A DNA stretch of 64,000 nucleotides from JAOTZA01 sp965224065 (GCA_965224065.1 CBDCYF010000005.1:496001-560000); one strand, 5' to 3'; shown: positions 35,660 to 44,859, counted from the stretch's first letter. Translations and numbers: made by a program. The notes: generated by a model from the letters alone, not told the origin.

Positions 35660-35687
35660 AGATTATGTAAACCAACGAGACGATCAA
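35660..35687 (-). promoter_or_regulatory. Candidate sigma-70 promoter for lptFG
   Basis: On the minus strand TTGATC and TAATCT are separated by 16 nt, in a locally AT-rich stretch about 85 nt upstream of the lptFG start. The rest of 35576-35785 shows no gene. Confidence 0.45.
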
Positions 35688-35751
35688 GACTGCCCACCCG
35701 CGCCAGAGGAGACCTCCTGCCCGTTCAGCAAGGGCCACTACTACTAGCGCG

Positions 35752-35784
35752 CAGGGGGCCGGCCGGAAAGTCGGGGCTCCGGCC
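35752..35784 (-). terminator. Possible terminator hairpin after parB
   Basis: GGCCGG and CCGGCC with a 12-nt loop directly follow the parB stop on the minus strand. There is no U-run after it on that strand, so it is weak as an intrinsic terminator. Confidence 0.3.
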
Positions 35785-35785
35785 T

Positions 35786-36649
35786 TTAGTCTGTCCGCAG
35801 TTCGTCCAGGATCTTTTCCAGCGCTGCGATCAGATCGGTCTTCTCCACCGTCGATCTGCGGAACTTGACCGACAGGCTAAAGGTCTTGTCAGGGTCCTGG
35901 AACTTAAAGACCGGCGGTTTCTGGCGCCGTCCCTTGCGGCTCTGGGACTGGCGTCTCACCTGGTCGCGGAGGTCGTCGCGGCTCAAACTGCCCTCGGAGA
36001 CCCGCTCCAGCATCTCGATCTGCTCTTGCTCGCTTTTACCGGCCTTGAGGATCCCCAGGAGCACCGACTTGGAGTTGACGCCGAGCGCCTCGACGGCCTG
36101 CCGCACCGGTTGCCCGAGCCGCAGTAGCTGCAGCCCTTCTGTGACCACGCTGCGGGACTTTCCCACCGCGGACGCGATCTGCTCTTGGGTGTAGCCGTGG
36201 ATCTCTCCCAGCGCGCGGTAGCCCTCCGCTTCCTCGAACGGTGTCAGGTCCTTTCTTTGGAGGTTCTCGACCAGCGCGATCTCGAGCGCCTCGTCCTCGT
36301 CGACTTCCATCACGATCGCGGGGACCTCATTCAAGCCCGCTTCCCGAGCGGCGTGAAAGCGTCGCTCCCCCGAGATAATGCGGTACCCGCCGGAGCGCTC
36401 GTGCTCGTCTACCGGACGCACTAGAATCGGCTCCAGCACGCCCTTGGAGCGCACCGACTCGGTCAGCTCGGCGAGATCGCCCATCGAGCTCCGCGGCTGG
36501 TTCGGGTCCGGAGCGATGGCGCTCACCTTGATCATCCGGCCCACCGTGTCCTCGGGGTGGCGCCCGGCCAGCTCCTCGACAAAGTGGGTATCGTGACGCA
36601 TCTTGACCCGCTGAGGCAGGCCTCTTCTTTTGGCGGCTGCGTTAGACAC
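35786..36649 (-). CDS. parB: ParB chromosome-partitioning protein
   Basis: 287 aa. The N-terminal ParB/Srx domain has the CTP-site motifs RMIKVSAIAPDPNQPR, PILVRPVD and ISGERRFHAAREAGL, then EIALVENLQRKDLTPFEEAEGY. The helix-turn-helix is YTQEQIASAVGKSRSVVTEGLQLL, which reads parS. The C terminus (about 240-287) is the dimerisation region. It overlaps parA by 8 nt. No consensus parS site was seen in this window. Confidence 0.96.
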   Translation of the reverse strand: MSNAAAKRRGLPQRVKMRHDTHFVEELAGRHPEDTVGRMIKVSAIAPDPNQPRSSMGDLAELTESVRSKGVLEPILVRPVDEHERSGGYRIISGERRFHAAREAGLNEVPAIVMEVDEDEALEIALVENLQRKDLTPFEEAEGYRALGEIHGYTQEQIASAVGKSRSVVTEGLQLLRLGQPVRQAVEALGVNSKSVLLGILKAGKSEQEQIEMLERVSEGSLSRDDLRDQVRRQSQSRKGRRQKPPVFKFQDPDKTFSLSVKFRRSTVEKTDLIAALEKILDELRTD

Positions 36650-37400
36650 GACTCAAGATCTCCTCCGAAAGTTTGTAGTACTCGAAAGCGCCGCTCGAGC
36701 GCGGCGAGAAGGTAAAAATCGATTCTCGGTAGGCCGGGCTCTCCTCCAGCCGAACGCTCTTCGAGATCACCGTCTTGAAGAGCTTGCGGCCAAAGACCCG
36801 TTTGACCTGCTGATGGATGTCCTTGGACAGTTTGGTGCGCTTGTCGTACAACGTCAGGACGGCGCCGAGGATCTGGAGCTCGGGGTTGGCTCGCAGCTTG
36901 ATCTTGTCGATGGTCTCGAGCAGATCGTCGGTCCCCTCGAGCGCAAAATAGCTGGACTGGATCGGAATCAGAACATGGCTGGCGGCAACGAGCGCGTTGA
37001 CCGTGATGATCCCCAACGTGGGCGGAGTGTCGATAATGACGTACTCGTATTGCTGGCGGACCTCTTCCAGCGCGTCCTTCAGACGGTAGTAGCTGTCGAT
37101 CTCCCCCAGGAGCTTGGCCTCGATCTTGGCCAGGTGAATGGAAGAGGGGGCGATGTCGAGAGCCGGCAAGCTTTCGACCTTGGTCAGAGAGTCGGCGATC
37201 TCGACCTCGGCGTCGGTCAGCGCATCGTAGATCGTCGGATCGAGATTGTCCGGCTCGAGGAAGGTCAGAGTGCTGTTCGCCTGCGGATCCAAATCGATCA
37301 AGAGCGTCGGCAAATTCTTGGACGCCAGCGCCGCGGCCACATTGATCGCGGTCGTGGTCTTCCCCACCCCTCCTTTTTGATTGGTGATCGCCAGGATCAT
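36642..37400 (-). CDS. parA: ParA/Soj partitioning ATPase
   Basis: 252 aa. Deviant Walker A KGGVGKTTTAINVA at the N terminus, then LIDLDPQANST, YVIIDTPPTLGIITVNAL and the 3-strand SVRLEESPAYRESIFTF. It binds DNA non-specifically in the ATP state and moves ParB-parS complexes. Normal size for chromosomal Soj, and without a long N-terminal extension, so it is the chromosomal rather than plasmid P1-type. Pairs with parB. Confidence 0.97.
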   Translation of the reverse strand: MILAITNQKGGVGKTTTAINVAAALASKNLPTLLIDLDPQANSTLTFLEPDNLDPTIYDALTDAEVEIADSLTKVESLPALDIAPSSIHLAKIEAKLLGEIDSYYRLKDALEEVRQQYEYVIIDTPPTLGIITVNALVAASHVLIPIQSSYFALEGTDDLLETIDKIKLRANPELQILGAVLTLYDKRTKLSKDIHQQVKRVFGRKLFKTVISKSVRLEESPAYRESIFTFSPRSSGAFEYYKLSEEILSRV

Positions 37401-37483
37401 CGGCTGGCGGGAGTGTACGGCACGCTTACAAGCGGACGCAACAACTCATTTTGTGCTCGCCTCCCGCGATAACTTCGCTGCAC

Positions 37484-37503
37484 AATGTCGGCGCGCCGAC
37501 ATT
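37484..37503. promoter_or_regulatory. 20-bp perfect palindrome upstream of parA
   Basis: AATGTCGGCGCGCCGACATT, framed by CTTCGC (37473-37478) and GCGAAG (37507-37512), so a longer imperfect inverted repeat spans 37473-37512. It lies in the 160-nt gap before parA, about 85 nt upstream of its start. An operator or a transcript-end hairpin of the preceding gene are both possible; it lacks the TGTTTCACGTGAAACA parS consensus. Confidence 0.5.
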
Positions 37504-37561
37504 TCTGCGAAGCGACTGAACCGACGGGACTTAGCTCGCCCGACTCGTCGCGCCGACGGCT

Positions 37562-38068
37562 CTACATCTCGTATTCGCCGAGATCTTCCGGACGGGCGTT
37601 CTCGAGCCACTCGCGCAACCGTTCTTCATCGGGTTGCTCGTCACCCAGCTTTTCGGCCCGAGCCTTGTCCAGAACGATCGGCATCACAAAGACCGGCGCC
37701 TCGGCCCGGAGCGCCAGAGCAATCGCATCGCTCGGACGGGAATCGATCACCAGGTCTTCTCCGTTGCGTGCCAGATGGATCTCGGCAAAGAAGGTGTTGT
37801 CGCGCAAGTCGGTGATGACGATCCGTGAGACCACCGCGCCGAGTTCCTCGACCGACATCCTCAGCAGGTCGTGCGTCATGGGCCGGGGCGAGTCCACCCC
37901 CTCGATCCGGAGCGCGATGGCCTGCGCCTCGAAGAGGCCGATCCAGATCGGCAAGAACCGCTCGCTGTCGGGCTCGCGCAAGACAATGATCGGCGCGTTG
38001 GACGACGGGTCGAACATCAGCCCGCGGACTTCGACTTCCAGTGCTTTGTCGGCCGTCCGCTCGGTCAT
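37562..38068 (-). CDS. Bifunctional-nuclease family protein (DUF151)
   Basis: 168 aa from ATG 38068; the longer ORF start overlaps miaB. DUF151 pattern: VEVRGLMFDPSSNAPIIVLRE, LPIWIGLFEAQAIALRIEGV, RPMTHDLL, VVSRIVITDLRDNTFFAEIHL and IDSRPSDAIALALRAEAPVFV. The C terminus is acidic and helical, UVR-domain-like but short. Family members have RNase/DNase activity in plants; in bacteria the role is unclear. Last gene of the large minus-strand block before parA. Confidence 0.85.
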   Translation of the reverse strand: MTERTADKALEVEVRGLMFDPSSNAPIIVLREPDSERFLPIWIGLFEAQAIALRIEGVDSPRPMTHDLLRMSVEELGAVVSRIVITDLRDNTFFAEIHLARNGEDLVIDSRPSDAIALALRAEAPVFVMPIVLDKARAEKLGDEQPDEERLREWLENARPEDLGEYEM

Positions 38069-38100
38069 GCCGCCTATTGTGGGACCGGCGCGGGCCGAGG

Positions 38101-39501
38101 TCAAGCGAGCGTCAGCTCGGCGCCACGCAGCCGGTCTCCCGGCGCGGGCCCGGGGCGTCCCGCGACCGGCTCGGCGAGCAGGCTATGAGCGTAGGCCTGG
38201 CGAATCTCGACCTGCGTCAGGCGGCCCGGCGCACTCGGGGTCCCCTCGGCCGGCTCGAAATGCACCACTCGGTGACACGGGGTGCGCCCCGTCACCATCC
38301 CCGGCCGTTTGCCCGCTCCGGTGATCACCACCTCGAGCCGCTCCCCCACCAGGGTCTCGTTCAAGCGGCGTTGGATCGGCTCCTGGACCGCAAACAGACG
38401 CTGCAGGCGCTCGGCCGCCACCTCTTCCGGCACGGCCCCTTCGAGCCGCAACGCCGCCGTGCCCGGCCGCGGCGAGTAGGTAAAGGCAAAGACCTGTGCA
38501 AACGCCAGCTCGACGAGGAGCTCGAGGGTGAGTCGGAAGTCTTCCTCGGTCTCCCCCGGAAAGCCGACGATCACGTCGGTCGACAGGGCCAACCCCGACC
38601 GGGCGGCTCGCAGCTTCTTCACCAACTCGCGGTAGGCCGCCGCCGAATAACCCCGGCCCATTCTCTGGAGCACCGTGTCCGACCCCGACTGGACCGGCAA
38701 GTGGAGCGCCGGGCAGATGTTGGCGTGGCGGCCAAACTGTTCCACCATCCGGTCCGAAAAATCTCGGGGGTAGGACGTGACAAATCGCAGGCGCTCGACA
38801 CCTGGGACACGCGCGACCGAATCCAGCAGATCGGCGAAGTCCTCCGGCCCATCGGGTTGGCGCCAGTGGTTGACGGTCTGGCCGAGGAGCTCGATCTCGG
38901 CAAAGCCGAACCCGACCAGATGCCGGACCTCGGTGAGGATCTCCTCGAGCGTCCGGCTGCGCTCGGGCCCGCGGGTCTGCGGCACGATGCAAAACGTGCA
39001 GCGCTTGTCGCAGCCTTCGACGATGGTCACCATGCCCTTGAAGGACCCGTCCCGGGAGACGGAGTCCAGGAGGTACTCCCGCTCGGCCGGGAAACCGGTC
39101 AACACGGGGCGCTCGCCGTCGCGGCACCGGGCGAGAGCGGACCGGACATCGGACACCCGTCCCGGGCCGAGCACAAAGTCGAGATCCTTGACTCGGGCCA
39201 GCGCGCGCTCCCCCGCTTCCTGCGCGACACAGCCACAGAGCCCGATCAGCAGATCGGGTCGAGCCTGCTTGAATCGCCGGTAACGGCCCAGCGTCGAGTA
39301 GACCTTTTGCTCGGCCTTTTCGCGGACGCTGCACGAGTTGAGCAGAATCACCTCCGCTTCGGAGGGCTCACGAGTGGGCAGAAGGCCCTCCTCCATCAAC
39401 GCGCCGGCGAGTCGCTGACTGTCGCGTTCGTTCATCTGACAGCCCCAGGTCTCGACAAAGAACCGGCGCCGTCTTTTCTCGGACGTTGTCGCTCGGCTCA
39501 A
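38101..39501 (-). CDS. miaB: tRNA-2-methylthio-N6-dimethylallyladenosine synthase MiaB
   Basis: 466 aa from a TTG that overlaps the upstream stop (TTGA); the longer ORF has a low-complexity Arg/Gly N terminus and is not real. N-terminal UPF0004 domain with three Cys (VETWGCQMN, LNSCSVREKA, LCGCVAQ), radical-SAM CxxxCxxC as CDKRCTFCIVP, and a C-terminal TRAM domain (about 390-460). MiaB adds a methylthio group to i6A37 of tRNAs using two iron-sulfur clusters. The TRAM part includes PGMVTGRTPCHRVVHF. Confidence 0.95.
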   Translation of the reverse strand: MSRATTSEKRRRRFFVETWGCQMNERDSQRLAGALMEEGLLPTREPSEAEVILLNSCSVREKAEQKVYSTLGRYRRFKQARPDLLIGLCGCVAQEAGERALARVKDLDFVLGPGRVSDVRSALARCRDGERPVLTGFPAEREYLLDSVSRDGSFKGMVTIVEGCDKRCTFCIVPQTRGPERSRTLEEILTEVRHLVGFGFAEIELLGQTVNHWRQPDGPEDFADLLDSVARVPGVERLRFVTSYPRDFSDRMVEQFGRHANICPALHLPVQSGSDTVLQRMGRGYSAAAYRELVKKLRAARSGLALSTDVIVGFPGETEEDFRLTLELLVELAFAQVFAFTYSPRPGTAALRLEGAVPEEVAAERLQRLFAVQEPIQRRLNETLVGERLEVVITGAGKRPGMVTGRTPCHRVVHFEPAEGTPSAPGRLTQVEIRQAYAHSLLAEPVAGRPGPAPGDRLRGAELTLA

Positions 39502-40454
39502 CTTCCGTCCTCGTCCCCATCGGGCTCGTAGACTGCGGGCTCGCCGATCTCGTATTCCTCCGGTTCCCCCCGCCTCGGCCGGTCGCGCTCCGGCTCGAGG
39601 TCGATCCCCTCGCGGAGCCAGCCCGGAAGCGCTCCCGCCCGGCGCCCTTCTTCGATTACCTCGTCCAGCTCCTCGCTCGCCGCCAGGGCCAGGGCGCGCG
39701 CATCCTGAAGACGATCGAGAGCCCGGTCCCAGGCGGGCTTGATCTGGGTATCGCGGTAGTAGGGATCGTCTTCCTCGTAGAACCGGCGACGCAGTTGGTT
39801 GACCGTTCCCTGAAGCCGCTCGATCTCGCCGCTGGCCTCGCGCCATGCCAGCCGCGCCTGCAACGCGCGGCCGCGCCAGTAGTCCTCCGCCCGGGGATCC
39901 CCTGCCGGTGGCGGACCCTCGGGGCCATTCCCGGTGAGCTCCCCGTCCGCGGAACGAGAGTCGGCGCTGTCTTTCTGCAGATCGATCTGATTGTCGGGGG
40001 CGGCTTCAGTGAGCACACCGGTCGCGCTCTCTTGCAGATTCTCGTCGGTAATGACGATCGTGGCCGGCCGCGTCTCTTGCCGGCGTTTGCGCTCTGCGCG
40101 CGAGGCCTCGACCAGGCTCGGTCTGTCGGCGTTGGGATCGCCCTCGTCGATGACGATCGTGAGCTCGGACCGATTCCGATCCCGCTCTGTCGTGCCACGA
40201 GGCTCGGGCGGAGGGGGCGGCTCCGGACGTGGCTCTTGCTCCGAAACCGTCGAGTCGGGCGAAGCGACCGGACTGGCGGTCTGAGACGGCAAGGACGGTG
40301 GCTTGTCCTGGTTGCCCGAGCAACCCCAGTGGGCCGCGCACAAACCAACGATCAGCGCGCCGGCCGCCGAAGCCGCCGACTGCCGGCGCCACGTCTCACG
40401 AGACCACTTCGAAGGCCTGCCGGCTGGTGTTGTCTCGCAGCAAAAATTCATCAA
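39498..40454 (-). CDS. Putative lipoprotein with Pro-rich linker and coiled coil
   Basis: 318 aa. A hydrophobic stretch (about 28-44) ends in a lipobox-like AHWGC at about 41-45, after an unusually long basic N terminus; a downstream start is possible. Residues 48-190 are Pro/Ser/Glu-rich and disordered. Residues about 195-275 form a helical, charged region (ALQARLAWREASGEIERLQGTVNQLRRRFYEEDDPYY). The C terminus is acidic. No known family. It overlaps ptsI by 59 nt at its 5' end and miaB by 4 nt. Confidence 0.6.
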   Translation of the reverse strand: MMNFCCETTPAGRPSKWSRETWRRQSAASAAGALIVGLCAAHWGCSGNQDKPPSLPSQTASPVASPDSTVSEQEPRPEPPPPPEPRGTTERDRNRSELTIVIDEGDPNADRPSLVEASRAERKRRQETRPATIVITDENLQESATGVLTEAAPDNQIDLQKDSADSRSADGELTGNGPEGPPPAGDPRAEDYWRGRALQARLAWREASGEIERLQGTVNQLRRRFYEEDDPYYRDTQIKPAWDRALDRLQDARALALAASEELDEVIEEGRRAGALPGWLREGIDLEPERDRPRRGEPEEYEIGEPAVYEPDGDEDGS

Positions 40455-42171
40455 TTCGATCCTCGACTTCTTGGGTCGTCGAGAGCTGCAGACATTCTTC
40501 GGCCAACCGGGTCATCTCGTCAAGGGAAATGGCGCGAATCGCCGCCTTGACAACCGGGATCGAGGCCGGGCTCATCGACAGCTTGCGGGCGCCCAGAGCC
40601 ACCAGAAGCGGAGCCACCCGTGGATCCGCCGCCGCTTCACCACACACGGAGACATCGATCCCGCCAGCCGCAGCGCCCTCGGCAATCCAACGGACCATTC
40701 GCAGGATCGCCGGGTGGAGCGGTTTGTAGAGGTAAGAGACATGCTCGTTGTTTCGGTCCACGGCAAGCGAGTACTGGATCAGGTCGTTGGTACCGATCGA
40801 GAAGAAATCCACTTCCCGCGCCAGCACCGGAGCCAGCAAAGCCGCCGAGGGCACCTCGATCATAGTGCCGAGGTCGAAGCTCCGCGAGAACTCGACTCCC
40901 TGACGCTCGAGGTCGTCGGCGACCTCCCCGACCAGTGCCTTGAACTGCCGGACCTCATCCAGCGTCGAGATCATGGGCAGCATGACCCGCAGGTTGCCCG
41001 CGACCGCCGCTCGCAAAAGGGCCCGCACCTGAACCTGGAAGATCTCGCGCCGCGCCAAGGTCAACCGGATGCCCCGCAGCCCCAGGGAGGGATTTTCTTC
41101 TTCGGTGTGGAGTACCTCGCGGGCCAGTTTGCGACCCCCCAGATCGAACGTCCGCACGACCACCGGGCGAGGAGCCATCGCATCGAGCAGCTTTCGATAG
41201 AGAGCCAGTTGTTCTTCCTCGGTCGGTAGCTCGGGGCTGCGCTCGATGTAGAGAAATTCGCTGCGGTAGAGACCGACGCCGTCCGCCGCGTGAGAGACGG
41301 CCTCTTCGATCTCCTCGGGCAGGTCGATGTTGGCCAGCAGCTCGACGCGAGCTCCATCGCGCGTCTTGGCCTCGAGCGACCGCAGGGTGAACCGGCCCTT
41401 CTCCGCCGTCTCGAACTCCGCCCGCGCCCGAAGGGCCGACTCGATGCTGGCCTCGGTCGCGTGCAGGGTCACCTGGCCGCTGTGGCCGTCGACGATCACC
41501 GGATCCTCGTCGGTTACCAGCTCGGTCACGGCGTTGAGCCCAGTGACCAGCGGAATGTGCAGAGAGCGCGCGATGATCGCGGTATGCGAGGTGCGCCCAC
41601 CCGTCTCGAGCGCGAACCCGACCACCCGGTCGCGTCCGAGGCGGATCGCCTCGGACGGCGTGAGGTCACGCGCTACTACGATGATGTCGCCCTCGAGCTC
41701 CGAGAGCTCGTGGTGCGAGATCGCGCCCAGACAGCGCAACAGATGGCGCGAGACGTCGACAAGGTCCTGGCTCTTTTCCCGCAGGTGCTCGCTGTCGAGC
41801 CGCGCAAACCGGGCGGCCAGATCCTCGGTGGTCTCGTGGACCGCCCACTCGGCGTTGACTCGCTCCTCTACGATCCGCGTTCGGAGCCGCTCGACAAATG
41901 ACGTGTCGGTCAACAGCAGCAAGTGCGCCTCGAAGATGCTAGCGAGCTCCGTGCCCAGCTCGGCATCGGCCTTCTGGCGCATGGCGTCGATCTCTTGCTG
42001 GGCCTTGGCGAGGGCGGCGTCGAGACGCAGGATTTCGTCCTCGATGCGATCCGCCGCGATCGGAAATCGAATGACCTCGTGCTCCTGAGACGCGATCGAG
42101 ACGGCCCGCCCGATGGCGATGCCGGGAGAGGCTCCGAGACCCTGAAGGACCTGTTCGGACCTCGTGCTCAA
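40396..42171 (-). CDS. ptsI: PTS enzyme I (PEP-protein phosphotransferase)
   Basis: 591 aa. Catalytic histidine is in GGRTSHTAIIARSLHIPLVTGL (about residue 198). PEP-binding domain motifs include GVGLYRSEFLYI, RTFDLGGRKLA, GLRGIRLTLAR, MLPMISTLDEVR and FFSIGTNDLIQYSLAVDRNN, ending with VSVCGEAAADPRVAPLLVALG, where the active Cys is kept. It transfers phosphate from PEP to HPr. It follows ptsH by 4-nt overlap. Confidence 0.96.
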   Translation of the reverse strand: MSTRSEQVLQGLGASPGIAIGRAVSIASQEHEVIRFPIAADRIEDEILRLDAALAKAQQEIDAMRQKADAELGTELASIFEAHLLLLTDTSFVERLRTRIVEERVNAEWAVHETTEDLAARFARLDSEHLREKSQDLVDVSRHLLRCLGAISHHELSELEGDIIVVARDLTPSEAIRLGRDRVVGFALETGGRTSHTAIIARSLHIPLVTGLNAVTELVTDEDPVIVDGHSGQVTLHATEASIESALRARAEFETAEKGRFTLRSLEAKTRDGARVELLANIDLPEEIEEAVSHAADGVGLYRSEFLYIERSPELPTEEEQLALYRKLLDAMAPRPVVVRTFDLGGRKLAREVLHTEEENPSLGLRGIRLTLARREIFQVQVRALLRAAVAGNLRVMLPMISTLDEVRQFKALVGEVADDLERQGVEFSRSFDLGTMIEVPSAALLAPVLAREVDFFSIGTNDLIQYSLAVDRNNEHVSYLYKPLHPAILRMVRWIAEGAAAGGIDVSVCGEAAADPRVAPLLVALGARKLSMSPASIPVVKAAIRAISLDEMTRLAEECLQLSTTQEVEDRIDEFLLRDNTSRQAFEVVS

Positions 42172-42461
42172 GCCGATTCCTGCCTTTCCTCACGCGTCGC
42201 CTCTTCAAAACCGCTGCTCACCAGCTCGATCAGTGCCTCGAGCGCCTCCGCCTCGTCGTCGCCGTCGCAGGTCAGCGTCACGGTGTGCCCCTGGGCGGCC
42301 GCCAGCAGCAGCAGCCCGAGAATGCTCTTGCCGTCCACCACCTCGCCGTCCTTCTCTACCCGTACCCGGCTCACAAAGGTCCCGGCGAGCTGAACCAGCT
42401 TGGCCGCCGCCCGGGCGTGCAGGCCGAGCCGGTTGACGATCTCGACCCGGCTCTCAACCAC
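42168..42461 (-). CDS. ptsH: HPr phosphocarrier protein
   Basis: 97 aa. His15 site is in RLGLHARAAAKLVQLA. The regulatory Ser46 is in VDGKSILGLLLLAA, the site HprK modifies; both are present, matching hprK at 43876. Residues 60-80 carry the DDEAEALEALIELV helix. The gene overlaps the EIIA stop by 8 nt and ptsI by 4 nt. Confidence 0.96.
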   Translation of the reverse strand: MVESRVEIVNRLGLHARAAAKLVQLAGTFVSRVRVEKDGEVVDGKSILGLLLLAAAQGHTVTLTCDGDDEAEALEALIELVSSGFEEATREERQESA

Positions 42462-42903
42462 GCTCCGTCTCCGATAAGTTTTTGTCGAGCGGGGGTGCTT
42501 CGGTGCAAAGACAGATACTCGTTCGCGCCTTGCCCTGGATCCAGCGCGCGACTTCGCTCAACCCTCTCCGCCCGCCTTCGAACGGCTCGCTGGCGGCCTT
42601 GCAGGCCACCCGAACCACCATCGGGAGGTTCACCCCGGTGAGCACCTCGACCCGCCCCGGCTCTGCAAACCGCCGCGCGACATTGAACGGAGTGCCGCCG
42701 TACATGTCGGTGAGGATCAGCACCCCGTCGCCGTTTTCTAGTCCGGCCAGGGCCGCCGCCACTTTGGCCTCGGCCTCCTCCGGTGGGTCCTCCCAGGGCA
42801 GAGACAGCGCCTCGATATCGGTCGCCTCGCCGGCGATCGTGCGCGCCGCGGCCACCAGTTCCTCGGCCAAGCCGCCGTGAGTCAACACCAGAACGCGAAA
42901 CAT
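42454..42903 (-). CDS. PTS EIIA component, mannose (EIIA-Man) family
   Basis: 149 aa. EIIA-Man fold: VLVLTHGGLAEELVAAARTIAG with the phospho-His (about residue 9), DGVLILTDMYGGTPFNVA and VEVLTGVNLPMVVRV. No EIIB, C or D genes of the Man type are present, so it probably works as a signalling phospho-protein. Gene order rapZ-EIIA-HPr-EI agrees with the regulatory PTS of several non-fermenting diderms. Confidence 0.9.
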   Translation of the reverse strand: MFRVLVLTHGGLAEELVAAARTIAGEATDIEALSLPWEDPPEEAEAKVAAALAGLENGDGVLILTDMYGGTPFNVARRFAEPGRVEVLTGVNLPMVVRVACKAASEPFEGGRRGLSEVARWIQGKARTSICLCTEAPPLDKNLSETERG

Positions 42904-42951
42904 CGGAGCAAATTATGAAGCAATCACGGCGATTTGCGAAGAACCGCGCGG

Positions 42952-43866
42952 CTAGCGCTCGATGTCGCGATGGTTGAGCTGCACCGCCCAGCCCTCGGCG
43001 GCCAGACGCCTCGAGAGCCGCTCGGCCATCGCCACCGAACGATGATGACCACCGGTGCAACCGATGCCAATCGACAGGTAGCTACGGTTCTCGCGCTGGT
43101 ACTTGGGGAGGACATGCAGCAGAAAGTCAGTGATGCGGTCGGCCATCTCGCCGTACTCTTCGGAATCATCCAGGAATTTCCGCACCGGCTTGTCACGACC
43201 CGTTTGCGGTCGCAGCTCGGGGACAAAATGGGGGTTGGGCAGAAAACGGAGATCGAACAGCAGGTCGGCGGCCCGTGGAATCCCGTGCTTGTACCCAAAA
43301 CTGACCAACGAGATCACCAGCGCCGGCTCGTGCTCGACACCGCCCCCGAACTCCCGGTAGATCCTCTGCCTCAGTTCGTGCACCGAGGTCTCGCTGGTGT
43401 CGATCACGAGATCGGCGCGCGCGCGCAGCTCGGCGAGCAAACGGCGCTCCTCGCGGATGCCGTCGATGAGCGGCCGTCCCTTGGCCAGCGGGTGCGGCCG
43501 CCGTGTCTCCGAGAACCGTCGCAACAGCACCTCATCCGAGGCCCCGAAAAAGATCAGGGCGGTCTCGAAGTGCGGATCGAGCCGGTCCAGCAAGCTCGGA
43601 AAGTCCTCGGCGAAGCCCGGCGAGCGCACATCGGTAACCACCGCGATCCGCCGCCGACCGCTGGCGTGCCGCTGCGGCTCCTCGAAAAAATCCTCCATCA
43701 ACGAAAGTGGCAGGTTGTCGACGACGTAGTAACCCAGGTCCTCGAAACACTTGGCCGCGTTGCTCTTGCCCGAGCCGGAAAGCCCGGTCAGCAGTACCAG
43801 GCGGCCGGCGGCTTCCTCCGCCACCCGTGGCTCGGCAGTGGCCGGTGAGTCGTCGTGTCCGGACAT
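42952..43866 (-). CDS. rapZ: RNase adapter protein RapZ
   Basis: 304 aa. N-terminal P-loop GLSGSGKSNAAKCFEDLGYYVVDNLP (Walker A GSGKS), then the C-terminal GlmY/GlmZ-binding domain with YKHGIPRAADLLFDLRFLPNPHF and CTGGHHRSVAMAERL. In E. coli RapZ senses glucosamine-6-P and guides RNase E to GlmZ; here the small RNAs are unknown. Located between the HprK and EIIA genes, as in many genomes. Confidence 0.95.
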   Translation of the reverse strand: MSGHDDSPATAEPRVAEEAAGRLVLLTGLSGSGKSNAAKCFEDLGYYVVDNLPLSLMEDFFEEPQRHASGRRRIAVVTDVRSPGFAEDFPSLLDRLDPHFETALIFFGASDEVLLRRFSETRRPHPLAKGRPLIDGIREERRLLAELRARADLVIDTSETSVHELRQRIYREFGGGVEHEPALVISLVSFGYKHGIPRAADLLFDLRFLPNPHFVPELRPQTGRDKPVRKFLDDSEEYGEMADRITDFLLHVLPKYQRENRSYLSIGIGCTGGHHRSVAMAERLSRRLAAEGWAVQLNHRDIER

Positions 43867-43875
43867 CGATCGGCC

Positions 43876-44859
43876 TCAGCCGCTCGAGGCGGTTTTGTCT
43901 TTGGCCGGCTTGCCGCCCGTGCGGGCCAGCTCCGCCTCCAACCGCCGGGCGAACTCGCGCGCCGAGTGGTGGCCCTGCATCTTCAAGACATGGTTGCGCG
44001 CCGCGACTTCGACCAGGATCGAGAGGTTCCGCCCCAAGGCCACCGGCATCTTGATGTACGGACACGAGGTCTCGAGCACCGGGTAGACCGTCTCGTCCAG
44101 CCCCAACCGATCGTAGGCCCGGCTCTCATCCCACGACTCGAGCTCGACCACCAGCTCGATCGACTTGCGCTCTCGCACCGCCGCCAGGCCAAAGAGATCG
44201 TGAACATTGATGATCCCCAGGCCCCTGAGCTCCATGTGGTAGCGCAGCGGGCTCTCGGCCGAGCCGATTAAGTCGCCATTGGGGTACTTCTTGACCATCA
44301 CCCGGTCGTCGGCCACCAGGCTGTGTCCGCGGGTGATCAGATCGAGTGCGCATTCGCTTTTACCCACCCCGCTGGCGCCGATCAGCAACACCCCGATGCC
44401 GTAGATGTCGAGCAGGACCCCGTGGAGAAAGGTCGAAGGCACCAGGTGCTCCTCGAGAAAGTAGCTGACCTCCTTGATCACGGTCGACGAGAGCGAGGGC
44501 GAAGACAGAACCGGAATTCCTCGACTCGCGCACAGCTCGAGCAGCCCCTCGCGGGGCGCCAGACCCTTGGTGATGACTGCCACCGGCACCGGCAACCGGG
44601 TGATCCGGTCGAACCTCTCGCGCCGCACCTCGTCCGTCAGGGTGTCCAGAAAACGGGTCTCGCTCTCGCCGATGATCTGGACCCGTCCCGGCTTGATGTA
44701 CTCGTAGTGGCCGGCAAACGCCAGCCCCGGTTTTTGCACCCTGGGGTTGATGATCCGGTTGTCGAGGCGCTCCTCGGCGCACAGGACCTCGAATTGGAGC
44801 GGTCGCAGCGACTCGCCGAGTAGCTCCTCTACCCGGACGAACGAGGCGTCTTCAGTCAA
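43876..44859 (-). CDS. hprK: HPr kinase/phosphorylase
   Basis: 327 aa. The N-terminal domain (about 1-130) is followed by the kinase core: HGVLLDIYGIGVLLIGASGVGKSECALDLI with Walker A GASGVGKS, then VADDRVMVKKY and the signature MELRGLGIINVHDLFG. It phosphorylates Ser46 of HPr with ATP or PPi and reverses it by phosphorolysis. Ser46 is present in the local HPr. The start codon overlaps ptsN by 8 nt. Confidence 0.95.
   Translation of the reverse strand: MTEDASFVRVEELLGESLRPLQFEVLCAEERLDNRIINPRVQKPGLAFAGHYEYIKPGRVQIIGESETRFLDTLTDEVRRERFDRITRLPVPVAVITKGLAPREGLLELCASRGIPVLSSPSLSSTVIKEVSYFLEEHLVPSTFLHGVLLDIYGIGVLLIGASGVGKSECALDLITRGHSLVADDRVMVKKYPNGDLIGSAESPLRYHMELRGLGIINVHDLFGLAAVRERKSIELVVELESWDESRAYDRLGLDETVYPVLETSCPYIKMPVALGRNLSILVEVAARNHVLKMQGHHSAREFARRLEAELARTGGKPAKDKTASSG

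Noticed and set aside
36630..38100. parS site near parAB
   Set aside because: No TGTTTCACGTGAAACA-like 16-mer; the palindrome at 37484 has a different sequence.
38183..39334. 383-aa ORF in another frame of miaB
   Set aside because: Shadow of a well-supported radical-SAM gene; no domain in its translation.
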